Of a stretch of DNA of 24,959 bases, positions 1 through 7,911 are shown one piece after another. Under the pieces are notes generated by a model. That model had not been told where the DNA came from. It searched no databases and was given only the letters and a program-made list of their open reading frames with translations. A program made the position numbers and the translations under genes. Origin of the DNA: LSUCC0057 sp048549915 (GTDB lineage Bacteria > Pseudomonadota > Gammaproteobacteria > Pseudomonadales > Porticoccaceae). Position 1 is the stretch's first letter. Each line of letters begins with the position of its first letter. Location: positions 1 to 24,959 of the forward strand of contig JBLYYE010000005.1 in the NCBI GenBank assembly GCA_048549915.1, written 5' to 3'.

Positions 1-192
1 GCGGATGACTCCATATAAATCAATAGCGACTAAAAGTCGGCTATTCTAAACAGCCTCCCCAACAGTGTCGAATATTGCTTAGCCTGTTGAGCGGCAAACT
101 CAAGGGCAGTCATCGACTGACTTGCAGTTGCCTGTGCTGCAGAGCACACTGAAGGGAAGCTTAACCGGCTGCAATGGGGTGGCCGGGCAGTC

Positions 193-206
193 AGGAGAGC
201 CGTGTG
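193..206 (+). promoter_or_regulatory. Shine-Dalgarno that fixes a GTG start for the first gene
   Basis: AGGAG lies at 193-197, six bases before a GTG at 204. The upstream in-frame ATG at 174 has no comparable ribosome site and would add ten residues with no signal-peptide character. I therefore start the gene at 204. The preceding 1-203 holds no gene I can support and no clear promoter. Confidence 0.7.
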
Positions 207-1556
207 CAAATACTGCGTCACATAGCCAAACCGCCTCTATTGCGAACAAGCCGACTATTGGCTTATGTTTTTTTATTGGCTACTGCAACGCCTACCCATA
301 CTTTGGCGGAGAACGATGGCGGCAGTTCAATCGACAATCTGCTTGCCAGCATTGAGCGCCAAGAAAATCTTACAGACAGCTATTCACCTGAACTGGGTGA
401 ACTCTACTTCTCTCTTGGCCGAGCTTTGGCCAACCAGAATGCCCACCTCGAAGCGCTGGATGCGTACCGCACAGCGATGCAGATTGAGCGTATCAATCAA
501 GGCCTCAACGCTATCAGCCAGACGCCCTATCTGTTTGCTGTCGCCGATAGTCACTACCAGCTCGGTGAGCGCGAACGCGCAACTGATGCTCTCTACGCAC
601 TCTATAACCTCGCCATAAAATACCATGGCGAAGAGAGCGAAGAGTTGATCCCTACTCTGGATCGTCTGCTTGATTGGCAGTTACACGCCTACCGTCTCAG
701 CGAGCCGAGAGCTGGATTCAAGCACCTTATCGATGCCGACAAAATCGCTGCCCATCAACTCAGCCTGCTCATTGCCAAAGCAGATGATGCCGATATCTCG
801 GCCGATATGCCCAGTTACCGACGCGCCATCGAAGTAAATTATACGGTTGCCGAGCATATCAAGCAGCATGGGTTACCCAGTGAGAGTGGATTTTCAGTGT
901 CGATGGGCGCATCTATCGAAAGGACACCATCGACTCATACCCAATCGAGTTATCGAAATGGCAAAATGGCATTGGAACAGATTATTTTGAGAATAGAACG
1001 CGCACAGCGGACGAATAGAGAAGCACTGGCTAAAGCGATTGCAAGACTGGGTGATTGGTATCTAGTCTTTGGCCAGCACAGCTCTGCAGAGCAAGCCTAC
1101 CAACTTGCCTACCAGGTGACCTATCCCATCGACAGCAGCGCCGAAAATCCAGATACAACCATAAGTGATGAAGTGCAGCGGGAGCAGCGTTCAGAACTTG
1201 GAGAACAGCTATTCAACTCACCACAAGCGATTCTTTTTCTCACCCCTGACGCCTCATGGAGCAGTCAAAACCTCTCCGTTGAGGTCAATAAAAAAGGCCG
1301 TATCACCGCGGTAGAGTGGTCACAAAATAACTCTGCTGTAGCTGAGAAAAATCTTCAGCGCGCAATCAAATTAGCCAATCAGATTCGCTACCGACCGCGT
1401 ATCGATCAAACGGGAAGCCGCGATAGTGTCGCTCGTATTGCGCTAGCTATAAATCCTGAGCTGGTCGAGCTACTCAGCACCATTGACACCCAGTCATCAG
1501 CAGCACCTCCCGAGGAACAGACAGATGCCGAAGATACCACAGCCAACACGCTTTAA
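204..1556 (+). CDS. Exported TPR protein with TonB-like C-terminal segment
   Basis: This 450-residue protein starts at GTG 204. Its N-terminus has basic residues and then a hydrophobic stretch (LLAYVFLLATA) ending in THTLA-EN, which fits a Sec signal peptide, so the mature protein should be periplasmic. Residues about 45-150 contain helical pairs with TPR spacing (LYFSLGRALANQNAHLEALD, then YQLGERERATDALYALYNLA), and another repeat-like pair lies near 280-310. Residues about 355-420 resemble a TonB C-terminal fold: SVEVNKKGRITAVEW, a helix, then IRYRPRID. It is the first gene of the + strand array and overlaps the next gene by 32 bp, which suggests translational coupling. I infer an adaptor role, and no function is established. 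The signal peptide and TPRs are fairly clear, but the TonB-like assignment rests on pattern only. Confidence 0.8.
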   Translation: MQILRHIAKPPLLRTSRLLAYVFLLATATPTHTLAENDGGSSIDNLLASIERQENLTDSYSPELGELYFSLGRALANQNAHLEALDAYRTAMQIERINQGLNAISQTPYLFAVADSHYQLGERERATDALYALYNLAIKYHGEESEELIPTLDRLLDWQLHAYRLSEPRAGFKHLIDADKIAAHQLSLLIAKADDADISADMPSYRRAIEVNYTVAEHIKQHGLPSESGFSVSMGASIERTPSTHTQSSYRNGKMALEQIILRIERAQRTNREALAKAIARLGDWYLVFGQHSSAEQAYQLAYQVTYPIDSSAENPDTTISDEVQREQRSELGEQLFNSPQAILFLTPDASWSSQNLSVEVNKKGRITAVEWSQNNSAVAEKNLQRAIKLANQIRYRPRIDQTGSRDSVARIALAINPELVELLSTIDTQSSAAPPEEQTDAEDTTANTL

Positions 1557-2145
1557 TGAGAGCGCGATAGCCGCTGCAATACTCCTGCTTTTGGCCGGGC
1601 CAATTAGCTTTGCAGGTGCAGATACCGAGCAGTTAGATCTCGAGCTCGAGCGAAAATTAGAAGAGTTTGACCGCGCTATCGGCCGTCAGAACAGTAGCGA
1701 TGAGGTGGATATCCTGTCGCAAAAAGGTCGCAATATGCCACTCGATCACGGCTCTGCATTCGATGAAATTGAGCTTGGCGAACTGCATGCCAATATGGGC
1801 ATAGGCGACGAAGATGACAGTATTGTCGGCCGCGCAGGTCGCGACTCGGGCAGCCAGAGTGGATCACAGAGCCCCGGCTCAAACGGAGATGGTGGAAAGA
1901 ATAGCGGCAGTGCAGGTCGCGAGGGTGATAGCGGTGGCGCCCAAGGTGGTCCCAGCGGTGGTGGATCTGGCGGTGGTGGATCTGCCGGAGCCGGCCAGGC
2001 GAGCATCCCCCTGCCCGATGACATTGACGATGGCCAAGGGGATGATATTGTATTGCGCCAAATCCGCGAGGCGGCGATGCGTGAGCAAGATCCTCAGTTG
2101 CGGGAAAAACTCTGGGAAGAGTACCGCAGGATAAAAGGTCAATAA
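1525..2145 (+). CDS. Exported Gly/Ser-rich protein with conserved-looking C-terminal tail
   Basis: I chose ATG 1525 (206 residues) because GAGG at 1512-1515 precedes it and because a signal peptide follows at once (AIAAAILLLLAGPISFAGA, cleavage near residue 32). The alternative ATG at 1483 adds 14 polar residues. After the signal comes a charged segment, then about 55 residues of low-complexity Gly/Ser/Asp sequence (residues about 100-155), probably a flexible linker. The last 40 residues are charged and helical, with DDIVLRQIREAAMREQD and LREKLWEEYRRIKG. This tail looks like a binding helix. The gene lies inside the operon, 1 base before the next start. No enzyme motif is present. Function unknown. 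Confidence 0.75.
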   Translation: MPKIPQPTRFNESAIAAAILLLLAGPISFAGADTEQLDLELERKLEEFDRAIGRQNSSDEVDILSQKGRNMPLDHGSAFDEIELGELHANMGIGDEDDSIVGRAGRDSGSQSGSQSPGSNGDGGKNSGSAGREGDSGGAQGGPSGGGSGGGGSAGAGQASIPLPDDIDDGQGDDIVLRQIREAAMREQDPQLREKLWEEYRRIKGQ

Positions 2146-2146
2146 A

Positions 2147-3358
2147 ATGTTTACTGTGCTAATAAAAGTTTGCTCTAAACCGTTGCTGGCTCTCTGCACA
2201 ACATTGTTATTGCTACTCTCAGCACCCAGCTTGGCAATCGACAAAATTACCTCCTCGACTCCTATTTCACTGCTCACGCCCAGCAGAGCTTTTGCCGATA
2301 GCGCGCTGCTCGATATCGGCCTATTGCCACTCGCCGATGGGCTCGAACTGGTCGATCAAGACGAACCCGTGTTTCCAGAAGTGCGCATGGCAGAGACCAT
2401 CTACTTTGTTAACCAACTGGGCAAAATGTTAGAGCGCAGCGGTGCCTGGGGGGCCGTGCGAGTGGTTGCCAGCGAAACGATGGCGGTTGATTTGATCATC
2501 ACTGGCAAGGTGATCTCCTCGAACGGCGAAGAGCTAGAGCTACAAATCAGCGCTCGCGATAGTGCCGGGGAAATTTGGCTAGACAAAAATTATCGTCAGG
2601 TCGTCGGTAAATACGCCTATGACCGACGCCTGAAAAAACTGCGCGATCCCTTCCACAATTTATTCACCGAAATTGCTAATGATCTACTCAGTGTCCGCGA
2701 AAGTTACACGGATAAACAAGCTACTCGGTTGCGAACTATCACCGCTCTGCGTTTTGCCCAGGAATTTGCACCGCAAGCGCTTCAAGGCTACCTACAACAA
2801 GACTCCAATGACCAATGGCGGATTACCAAACTGCCCGCCGAAAACGATCCATTAATGGTGCGTATCGATAAAATTCGCCAGCGCGACTATCTCTATATAG
2901 ATACCATGCAGGACTATTACGACCAGTTCAGTGTTCAAATGCACGAGCCCTATCAGAGCTATCGCGCTAGCTCATACAGCGCAGTCGTGCAGGCACGCCA
3001 ACTCAACTCCAAAGCCACTCGACAGATGATTAGTGGCATCGGTGCGATTATTGCCGGGATCTATGGCCGCTATGAGGGCGGTGGATCTAACACGACTCGC
3101 GCGATCAGCACTGTCGGCGCAGGCTTTGGCGGGTTAGCGGTGCGCAACAGCCTCGCCACACGTGAAAAAGCTGCTGCGGCCAACGAATCTGTTGCCGAAA
3201 TGGGCGCTTCACTGGGTGCCGAAATCGCCCCCCAACAGATCGAACTAGAAGATCGCACTATCACTCTCAGTGGCAGCGTCGATGCACAATATCAGCAGTG
3301 GAAAGGACTTTTGCGTGAAATTTATCAGCGCGAGCGGGCGCTTCCAAACACACCATGA
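2147..3358 (+). CDS. Exported protein of unknown function
   Basis: The protein has 403 residues, with ATG preceded by AAGG eight bases upstream and one base after the previous stop. The N-terminus is a signal peptide (LLALCTTLLLLLSAPSLA, then IDK). The first half has alternating strands with FPEVRMAETIYFVNQLGKML and WGAVRVV, followed by DLIITGKVISSNGEELELQI, which looks like a small alpha/beta periplasmic fold seen in envelope lipoproteins. The second half is helical and contains a Gly/Ala-rich stretch (residues about 283-322) that may be membrane-associated, and ends with a strand-rich segment (IELEDRTITLSGSVDAQYQQW). I recognise the pattern as a recurring proteobacterial hypothetical but cannot name a function. 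It overlaps the next gene by 4 bases. Confidence 0.75.
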   Translation: MFTVLIKVCSKPLLALCTTLLLLLSAPSLAIDKITSSTPISLLTPSRAFADSALLDIGLLPLADGLELVDQDEPVFPEVRMAETIYFVNQLGKMLERSGAWGAVRVVASETMAVDLIITGKVISSNGEELELQISARDSAGEIWLDKNYRQVVGKYAYDRRLKKLRDPFHNLFTEIANDLLSVRESYTDKQATRLRTITALRFAQEFAPQALQGYLQQDSNDQWRITKLPAENDPLMVRIDKIRQRDYLYIDTMQDYYDQFSVQMHEPYQSYRASSYSAVVQARQLNSKATRQMISGIGAIIAGIYGRYEGGGSNTTRAISTVGAGFGGLAVRNSLATREKAAAANESVAEMGASLGAEIAPQQIELEDRTITLSGSVDAQYQQWKGLLREIYQRERALPNTP

Positions 3359-4788
3359 ATGCATTAACCTCAATCCAAAAACGCTGGCTGCTTGTCCTCG
3401 GGGGAGCGCTTGTTGTTTTATTGCTGCTCACACCGCAGCTGCGCCAACAGCGTTTGGCGGCGATTGATACTAATCCTGAATTGCCCGCAGTAAAACAGGC
3501 CACGACTGCCTCGCAGCGCGCCGTTCTAGCGCGGCAGCGCCAACAAACCCAGACACTCCTTGCAGAAATTGCTGTTGCCCAAGAGCAATTACAACCCAGC
3601 CGCCCACAGCAGTGGGCCGCCAGCGAATTCACCACTTTGCAAAACCTCCTCACACAGGGCGACAAAGAGGTTGCCAACAGTCAGTTTCCAGCGGCACTAG
3701 CCAGTTATCAACGAGCACTCACTCTTCTGGGCCAATTGATTGATCAGCGTCCTCAGCGCCTTATCGAGTTACTAGACGCCAGTGCGCGCAACTATCGCAA
3801 TTTTGCCTTAGTTGAATTCGACAGCAATTTAGCTCTTGCCGAGTTACTCGCTGAGCCCACAGATAGCGTCACTGGCCAGCAGATTGCACAATGGCGGCAG
3901 AAACAGCTGCAACTCAGTGCCACTCAAAAGATCGCCAATGCTATTAATTTGGCTCTAGAGAGTAATCAGCTCAGTGATGCTAAAACACTGCTCTTCTCAG
4001 CAAAAAAAGACACAGCAATAGACCACCAACATCCCGCTATCCAACTGCTCGCGGAACAATTGGCCAGCCGGCAGCGCCAAGCTGACTACACCACTGCGCT
4101 AAATAGTGGCTACAGTGCGCTCAGCAGTGACCAGTTAGACGCTGCAGCTTCGGCGTTTAATCGCGCGGCTCAGCTCCAACCCGGCAGTGACAATGCCCAG
4201 AATGGGCTACAACAAGTAGCTAATCAGCGCCGTCAAGTTAGTATTGATCGGCAGTTGGTTGCGGCTGAGCAATTTGAACAAAACGAACAATGGTCGCAAG
4301 CTGTGTCTGCTTACACAGCACTAGAAAACAGTGCACCGGGGCTACTCGAAGCCAAAGTGCGTTTAATCAGCAGCCGCGTGCGGGCAGAGTTTGATCAGCG
4401 TTGGCACGACTTGACTCGCTCACCCTACAATTTAGTCGCAGCTGATCAACAGCGCGCAGCGCAACAATGGCTGGACCAAGCTGAGCAGATCAATCCGCGC
4501 GGTGCTCTGTTGTCGGCTCAGATGGAGCAGTTGCAAAAACAGTTGCGACAAAGTGTGCAACTGCAGCAGGTGCTGCTACTCTCAGACAGTCAAACTGAGG
4601 TGACACTATTTAAGGTCGCCCAGCTAGGACGCTTTAACCAACAAGTGCTAAAACTACTCCCTGGTCGCTATACGGCCCTGGGCAGCTGTCCAGGCCACCG
4701 CGATCGACAAGTGCAGTTCCAAGTAGCTCTAGAGCAAAGCGATAGCGCACCGCTTATTGTCAATGTCACCTGCGGAGACGCGTTGTGA
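3355..4788 (+). CDS. Membrane-anchored TPR/coiled-coil protein
   Basis: This 477-residue protein starts at an ATGA overlap with the preceding stop. A short polar N-terminus precedes one hydrophobic helix (WLLVLGGALVVLLLL), so the rest is predicted periplasmic and tethered to the inner membrane. The body is Gln/Ala/Leu-rich helix with coiled-coil character (residues about 40-100) and TPR-like repeats (YNSALASYQRALTLL-type spacing near 105-130, and SALSSDQLDAAASAFNRAAQ near 255-275). The last 70 residues change character to beta-rich (VTLFKVAQLGRFNQQVLKLL, then PGRYTALGSCPGHRDRQVQF), like PEGA-type peptidoglycan- or surface-associated modules. This C-terminal motif and the following PEGA protein suggest the two work together. 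Function inferred, not known. Confidence 0.75.
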   Translation: MNALTSIQKRWLLVLGGALVVLLLLTPQLRQQRLAAIDTNPELPAVKQATTASQRAVLARQRQQTQTLLAEIAVAQEQLQPSRPQQWAASEFTTLQNLLTQGDKEVANSQFPAALASYQRALTLLGQLIDQRPQRLIELLDASARNYRNFALVEFDSNLALAELLAEPTDSVTGQQIAQWRQKQLQLSATQKIANAINLALESNQLSDAKTLLFSAKKDTAIDHQHPAIQLLAEQLASRQRQADYTTALNSGYSALSSDQLDAAASAFNRAAQLQPGSDNAQNGLQQVANQRRQVSIDRQLVAAEQFEQNEQWSQAVSAYTALENSAPGLLEAKVRLISSRVRAEFDQRWHDLTRSPYNLVAADQQRAAQQWLDQAEQINPRGALLSAQMEQLQKQLRQSVQLQQVLLLSDSQTEVTLFKVAQLGRFNQQVLKLLPGRYTALGSCPGHRDRQVQFQVALEQSDSAPLIVNVTCGDAL

Positions 4789-4828
4789 CCACTGGCCGCT
4801 TGAGTCATTTCAGTAGAGAGAGGATAAC

Positions 4829-6931
4829 GTGAACCAACCGCGGGAAGATTTAACCCTCGATTCCCGTCAGCGCCTTTGGCGACGGGCAGTGCTGACCCTT
4901 TTAATGCTGTTTACTGCACTGGCTATTGGCTACAGCTTTGCCAGCCGCGCTATCATTTTTACCGTGCAAGCTGAACCCGGTGCAGATCCACTCCCGGAAT
5001 CTCTATCGATAGATATCGACATCAGCGGCTGGTCTTTGCGCCTGGGCGGCAACTATTTACTCCTGCCCGGCAGTTACACCGCGACACTGTCAGCCCCCGG
5101 TTATCAGTCGCGCGAATACCCGTTTGTCGTCGATGAGCGCGCCACCCAACCACAGCGTGTCACCCTCGCAGAGCAGCCAGGCTCAGTAACACTGCATTTC
5201 TTCGATCAGCACAACACAGTTGTCCCCAGTAGTGACGGATATCTGCTGATCAATGGCGTGCGCCAACCTTTGACTACTCAGCTGCAACTGGCTCGCGGGT
5301 ACTACAGAATGGAGATTTCTCAACCGCGCTATCGCAGTGTTGAACAAGCGATCATGGTAGAGGGCCGCGGTGTCGCGCAGACAGAAGCTTTTGAGCTAAT
5401 TCCCGCTTGGCAGGTACGCACATTAACTAGCCAACCTAGCGGAGCGGTTGCGGTCGTTGATGGGCTCGAGGTGGGCACAACCCCCGTTCAGGTAGAATTA
5501 CTCGAGAGTGGCAGTAACGTAGAGCTATCTCTTCCAGGCTATGAACTCTGGCAGCAGACTATTGCTGCAATACCTGGGAGTGAGCGCAACTACCACGCCG
5601 AGCTCGAGGTTGAGCGCGCATCCCTCCAACTGACGACTCAGCCTGAGGGTGCCGCCGCAACTCTCAACGGCCAATACATTGGCACCACACCACTCAATGA
5701 GCGTATTCTCGTTAACCAACTGCATGAATTGTCGCTACATTTGCCGGGGTTTCTACCGCAGCGGCAAAATATCATTGCTAAAGAGAGCAGCGATTTGACG
5801 CTCCTTGTTGGGCTAAAACCTGCGTTGGGTGAAGTGATATTGACGATCAATGTCACTGCTACCGAGCTCGCTATCGACGGTGCCAAGACTGCACTGATAG
5901 AGGGTCGCGAGCACCGACTCGCTCTACCGGCAAGGCGACATCAACTGACCTTTAGCAAGCCAGGTTATGTGAGCCAATCACTGACTGTTGATCCGATCAC
6001 CGAACGCACCCAACAAATTGCCATCAATCTACTAACCCATTATCAAGCCTTTTGGGCAAAGCGCCCGAACAGCATTGTCGCCAGCAATGGTAGTGAGCTT
6101 AAACGGATCAAGCCGAGCGGCAGTGTGCAAATGGGCGCGCCACGGCGCGCTCCAGGCCGCCGCGCCAACGAGGGTGATTACACGGCAAAACTGACTCGAC
6201 CCTACTATATCGCCACAACCGAGCTCACCAACCGGCAGTTCAAACTGTGGCGAGAGCACAATAGCGGAACTGTCGGCGGTGCACCACTGGGCCTCGATGA
6301 TCAACCGGTGGTTAACATCAGTTGGTATCAAGCCGCTGAATACTGCAATTGGCTGAGTGTTCAGGAGGGCTTACCGCGTTTTTACCAGTTGAGCGGCGGT
6401 CAACTTTTTGGAATCAACTGGGACTCCACCGGCTATCGATTGCCAACCGAGGCAGAGTGGGCCTATGTATCACGCAGCCGCCCAGATGGTAGCAGTGCCA
6501 CTTATAGCTGGGCCAACCAGCTCTATCCTCCGAGTACCGCTGTAGCCAACTTCGCCGATCGCGCTGCCGCTGTGTTGCTGCCATTTACACTGGCTAATTA
6601 TCGCGACGGTTTCACTGTCAGCGCACCCGTAGCAAGTTTTTCGAGTAACCGCTTTGGCCTGTTCGATCTGGATGGCAATGTCTCCGAGTGGGTCAATGAT
6701 TACTACACCTCGCGTCCTATGGCTGCCGACAATGAGAGCGATAGTTACGGCCCTGAGAGTGGTGATCTATTCGTCATGCGCGGGGCCAGCTGGACTTTAG
6801 CCGGCCGCAGTGAACTGCGTCTCGCCTATCGCAATAGTGGCAGCGCTGGCAAATTGGATGTGGGTTTCCGGCTAGCGCGCTTTATCGACAAACAAGGTGT
6901 CGGGCCAGAATCCGGGAGCGGCAATGAGTAA
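4829..6931 (+). CDS. PEGA-repeat protein with catalytically incomplete FGE/SUMF1-like domain
   Basis: The protein has 700 residues, a GTG start at 4829 and GAGAGG five bases upstream. One TM helix lies near residues 18-35 (AVLTLLMLFTALAIGYSF). PEGA-type beta modules follow: one clear at about 194-250 (SQPSGAVAVVDGLEVGTTPV), one clear at about 263-320 (TQPEGAAATLNGQYIGTTPL), plus degenerate copies at about 40-115, 118-190 and 334-395. Residues about 428-690 match the formylglycine-generating-enzyme/SUMF1 fold: GSVQMGAP, TELTNRQFKLW, PVVNISWYQAAEYCNWLS, GYRLPTEAEWAY, FGLFDLDGNVSEWVND, MRGASW and DVGFRLAR. In true FGEs the segment after RGGSW carries the copper-binding cysteines; here it reads RGASWTLAGRSELR with no Cys. 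Sulfatase activation is therefore unlikely, and a binding or structural role is more plausible. Confidence 0.9.
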   Translation: MNQPREDLTLDSRQRLWRRAVLTLLMLFTALAIGYSFASRAIIFTVQAEPGADPLPESLSIDIDISGWSLRLGGNYLLLPGSYTATLSAPGYQSREYPFVVDERATQPQRVTLAEQPGSVTLHFFDQHNTVVPSSDGYLLINGVRQPLTTQLQLARGYYRMEISQPRYRSVEQAIMVEGRGVAQTEAFELIPAWQVRTLTSQPSGAVAVVDGLEVGTTPVQVELLESGSNVELSLPGYELWQQTIAAIPGSERNYHAELEVERASLQLTTQPEGAAATLNGQYIGTTPLNERILVNQLHELSLHLPGFLPQRQNIIAKESSDLTLLVGLKPALGEVILTINVTATELAIDGAKTALIEGREHRLALPARRHQLTFSKPGYVSQSLTVDPITERTQQIAINLLTHYQAFWAKRPNSIVASNGSELKRIKPSGSVQMGAPRRAPGRRANEGDYTAKLTRPYYIATTELTNRQFKLWREHNSGTVGGAPLGLDDQPVVNISWYQAAEYCNWLSVQEGLPRFYQLSGGQLFGINWDSTGYRLPTEAEWAYVSRSRPDGSSATYSWANQLYPPSTAVANFADRAAAVLLPFTLANYRDGFTVSAPVASFSSNRFGLFDLDGNVSEWVNDYYTSRPMAADNESDSYGPESGDLFVMRGASWTLAGRSELRLAYRNSGSAGKLDVGFRLARFIDKQGVGPESGSGNE

Positions 6932-7124
6932 GCAAACCCTTTTGATCAGTGCATTTATGCTATTAGTCTCTGCCTACGGTGCGGGCGTTGAACCGGTGCA
7001 AGAACCAGACATCAACCAACCACCAACGGCCATAGAAGACGAGCCTGTCACCGTTATTGAAGGTTATACGCCCGATGAGGCTATCTCGGAGGACAACGCT
7101 ATCGCCCTCCCATCCGATATATAA
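6924..7124 (+). CDS. Small exported acidic protein
   Basis: This 66-residue protein starts at ATG 6924, with GGGAG at 6914-6918 and an 8-base overlap with the preceding stop. An earlier in-frame start at 6897 adds nine residues ahead of the signal peptide and lacks a good site. Residues 1-20 form a signal peptide (TLLISAFMLLVSAYGAG). The mature part is short, Pro/Glu/Asp-rich and has no Cys (EDEPVTVIEGYTPDEAISED). It may be a small accessory subunit of the neighbouring channel, by analogy with small proteins in transport operons. No family recognised. The good ribosome site and the tight spacing argue that it is translated. Confidence 0.6.
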   Translation: MSKQTLLISAFMLLVSAYGAGVEPVQEPDINQPPTAIEDEPVTVIEGYTPDEAISEDNAIALPSDI

Positions 7125-7143
7125 ACAGCTAGCAGGAGTTATT

Positions 7144-7896
7144 GTGAGCTATCAACAACGCACCCATCATCAATTTTTCTATCAACTGGTAGCCCTGCTG
7201 CTATCGATCATCGTCGTCCATTTAATATATACAGCAGTGATCAGACCCAATGCCGATCTGTTGTTGGCCATTAACGCAGAAGCGATTGCCGCCGGCGCTA
7301 CTGTAGGACCTGCCAGCGAACGCTCTCTATTTATTATCTTGAAGGACTTTGAGCAAGAAGCCTGCTTTATTTTAATGTGTTGGGCACTGGCGATTATGGG
7401 GCTCAAAGCGCAGCAACTTCGCGCAGAAAACTCGCTCTTACAGCGAGCTCAAAAAGGTCTCGATGCATTTGAGAATCTGCCCGCAGAGGAACAGAGCCGG
7501 CTGCTGCCGCGACTGTTGCGCAGCGCCCAACGCCACCCACTCGGACAGCGTGAAAGCACCATAGAGACGCTGTGTAACCAGGAGAGCGACTTGCTCGACT
7601 CTGAGCTATCCATGGTCCGCTACATTGCTTGGGCGATTCCTTCGATCGGTTTTATCGGCACGGTTCGCGGTATCGGTGCCGCACTTGGACAGGCTCATCT
7701 CGCTATCGAAGGCGATATTGCTGGGGTAACCGCCAGTCTCGGAGTAGCTTTTAATTCAACCTTTGTCGCTCTATTGATCAGTATGTTGGTGATGTTCTGC
7801 CTCCATCAGCTACAACTCAATCAAGAGCGTCTGGTACACCACTGCCGCGAGGCTTGCGACCAACTGCTGCCCTCTCAACAAAATTTCAGCGACTGA
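7144..7896 (+). CDS. MotA/TolQ/ExbB-family proton-channel subunit
   Basis: I start this 250-residue protein at GTG 7144, with AGGAG at 7134-7138. The longer frame back to 7057 would run through the previous gene and adds a polar, non-hydrophobic extension. Four hydrophobic segments are visible: about 11-33, 72-88, 158-181 and 196-220. The last two carry the family hallmark: PSIGFIGTVRGIGAALG, with Thr173, and SLGVAFNSTFVALLISMLV, with Thr206, matching the pore-lining helices of ExbB/TolQ/MotA. Known family members form a pentamer around two B subunits and use proton flow to drive movement. The two genes just downstream encode plausible B subunits. The region between TM2 and TM3 is cytoplasmic by family topology. 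The family call is secure, but the driven process is unknown. Confidence 0.9.
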   Translation: MSYQQRTHHQFFYQLVALLLSIIVVHLIYTAVIRPNADLLLAINAEAIAAGATVGPASERSLFIILKDFEQEACFILMCWALAIMGLKAQQLRAENSLLQRAQKGLDAFENLPAEEQSRLLPRLLRSAQRHPLGQRESTIETLCNQESDLLDSELSMVRYIAWAIPSIGFIGTVRGIGAALGQAHLAIEGDIAGVTASLGVAFNSTFVALLISMLVMFCLHQLQLNQERLVHHCREACDQLLPSQQNFSD

Positions 7897-7911
7897 CAGG
7901 CCTATTTAAAG

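Noticed and set aside
30..221. Small - strand ORF of 63 residues at the left edge
   Set aside because: No ribosome site, no recognisable motif, and it overlaps the ribosome site and start of the first gene.
6110..6890. Active sulfatase-modifying enzyme
   Set aside because: The catalytic Cys pair is absent and no sulfatase gene is in the window.
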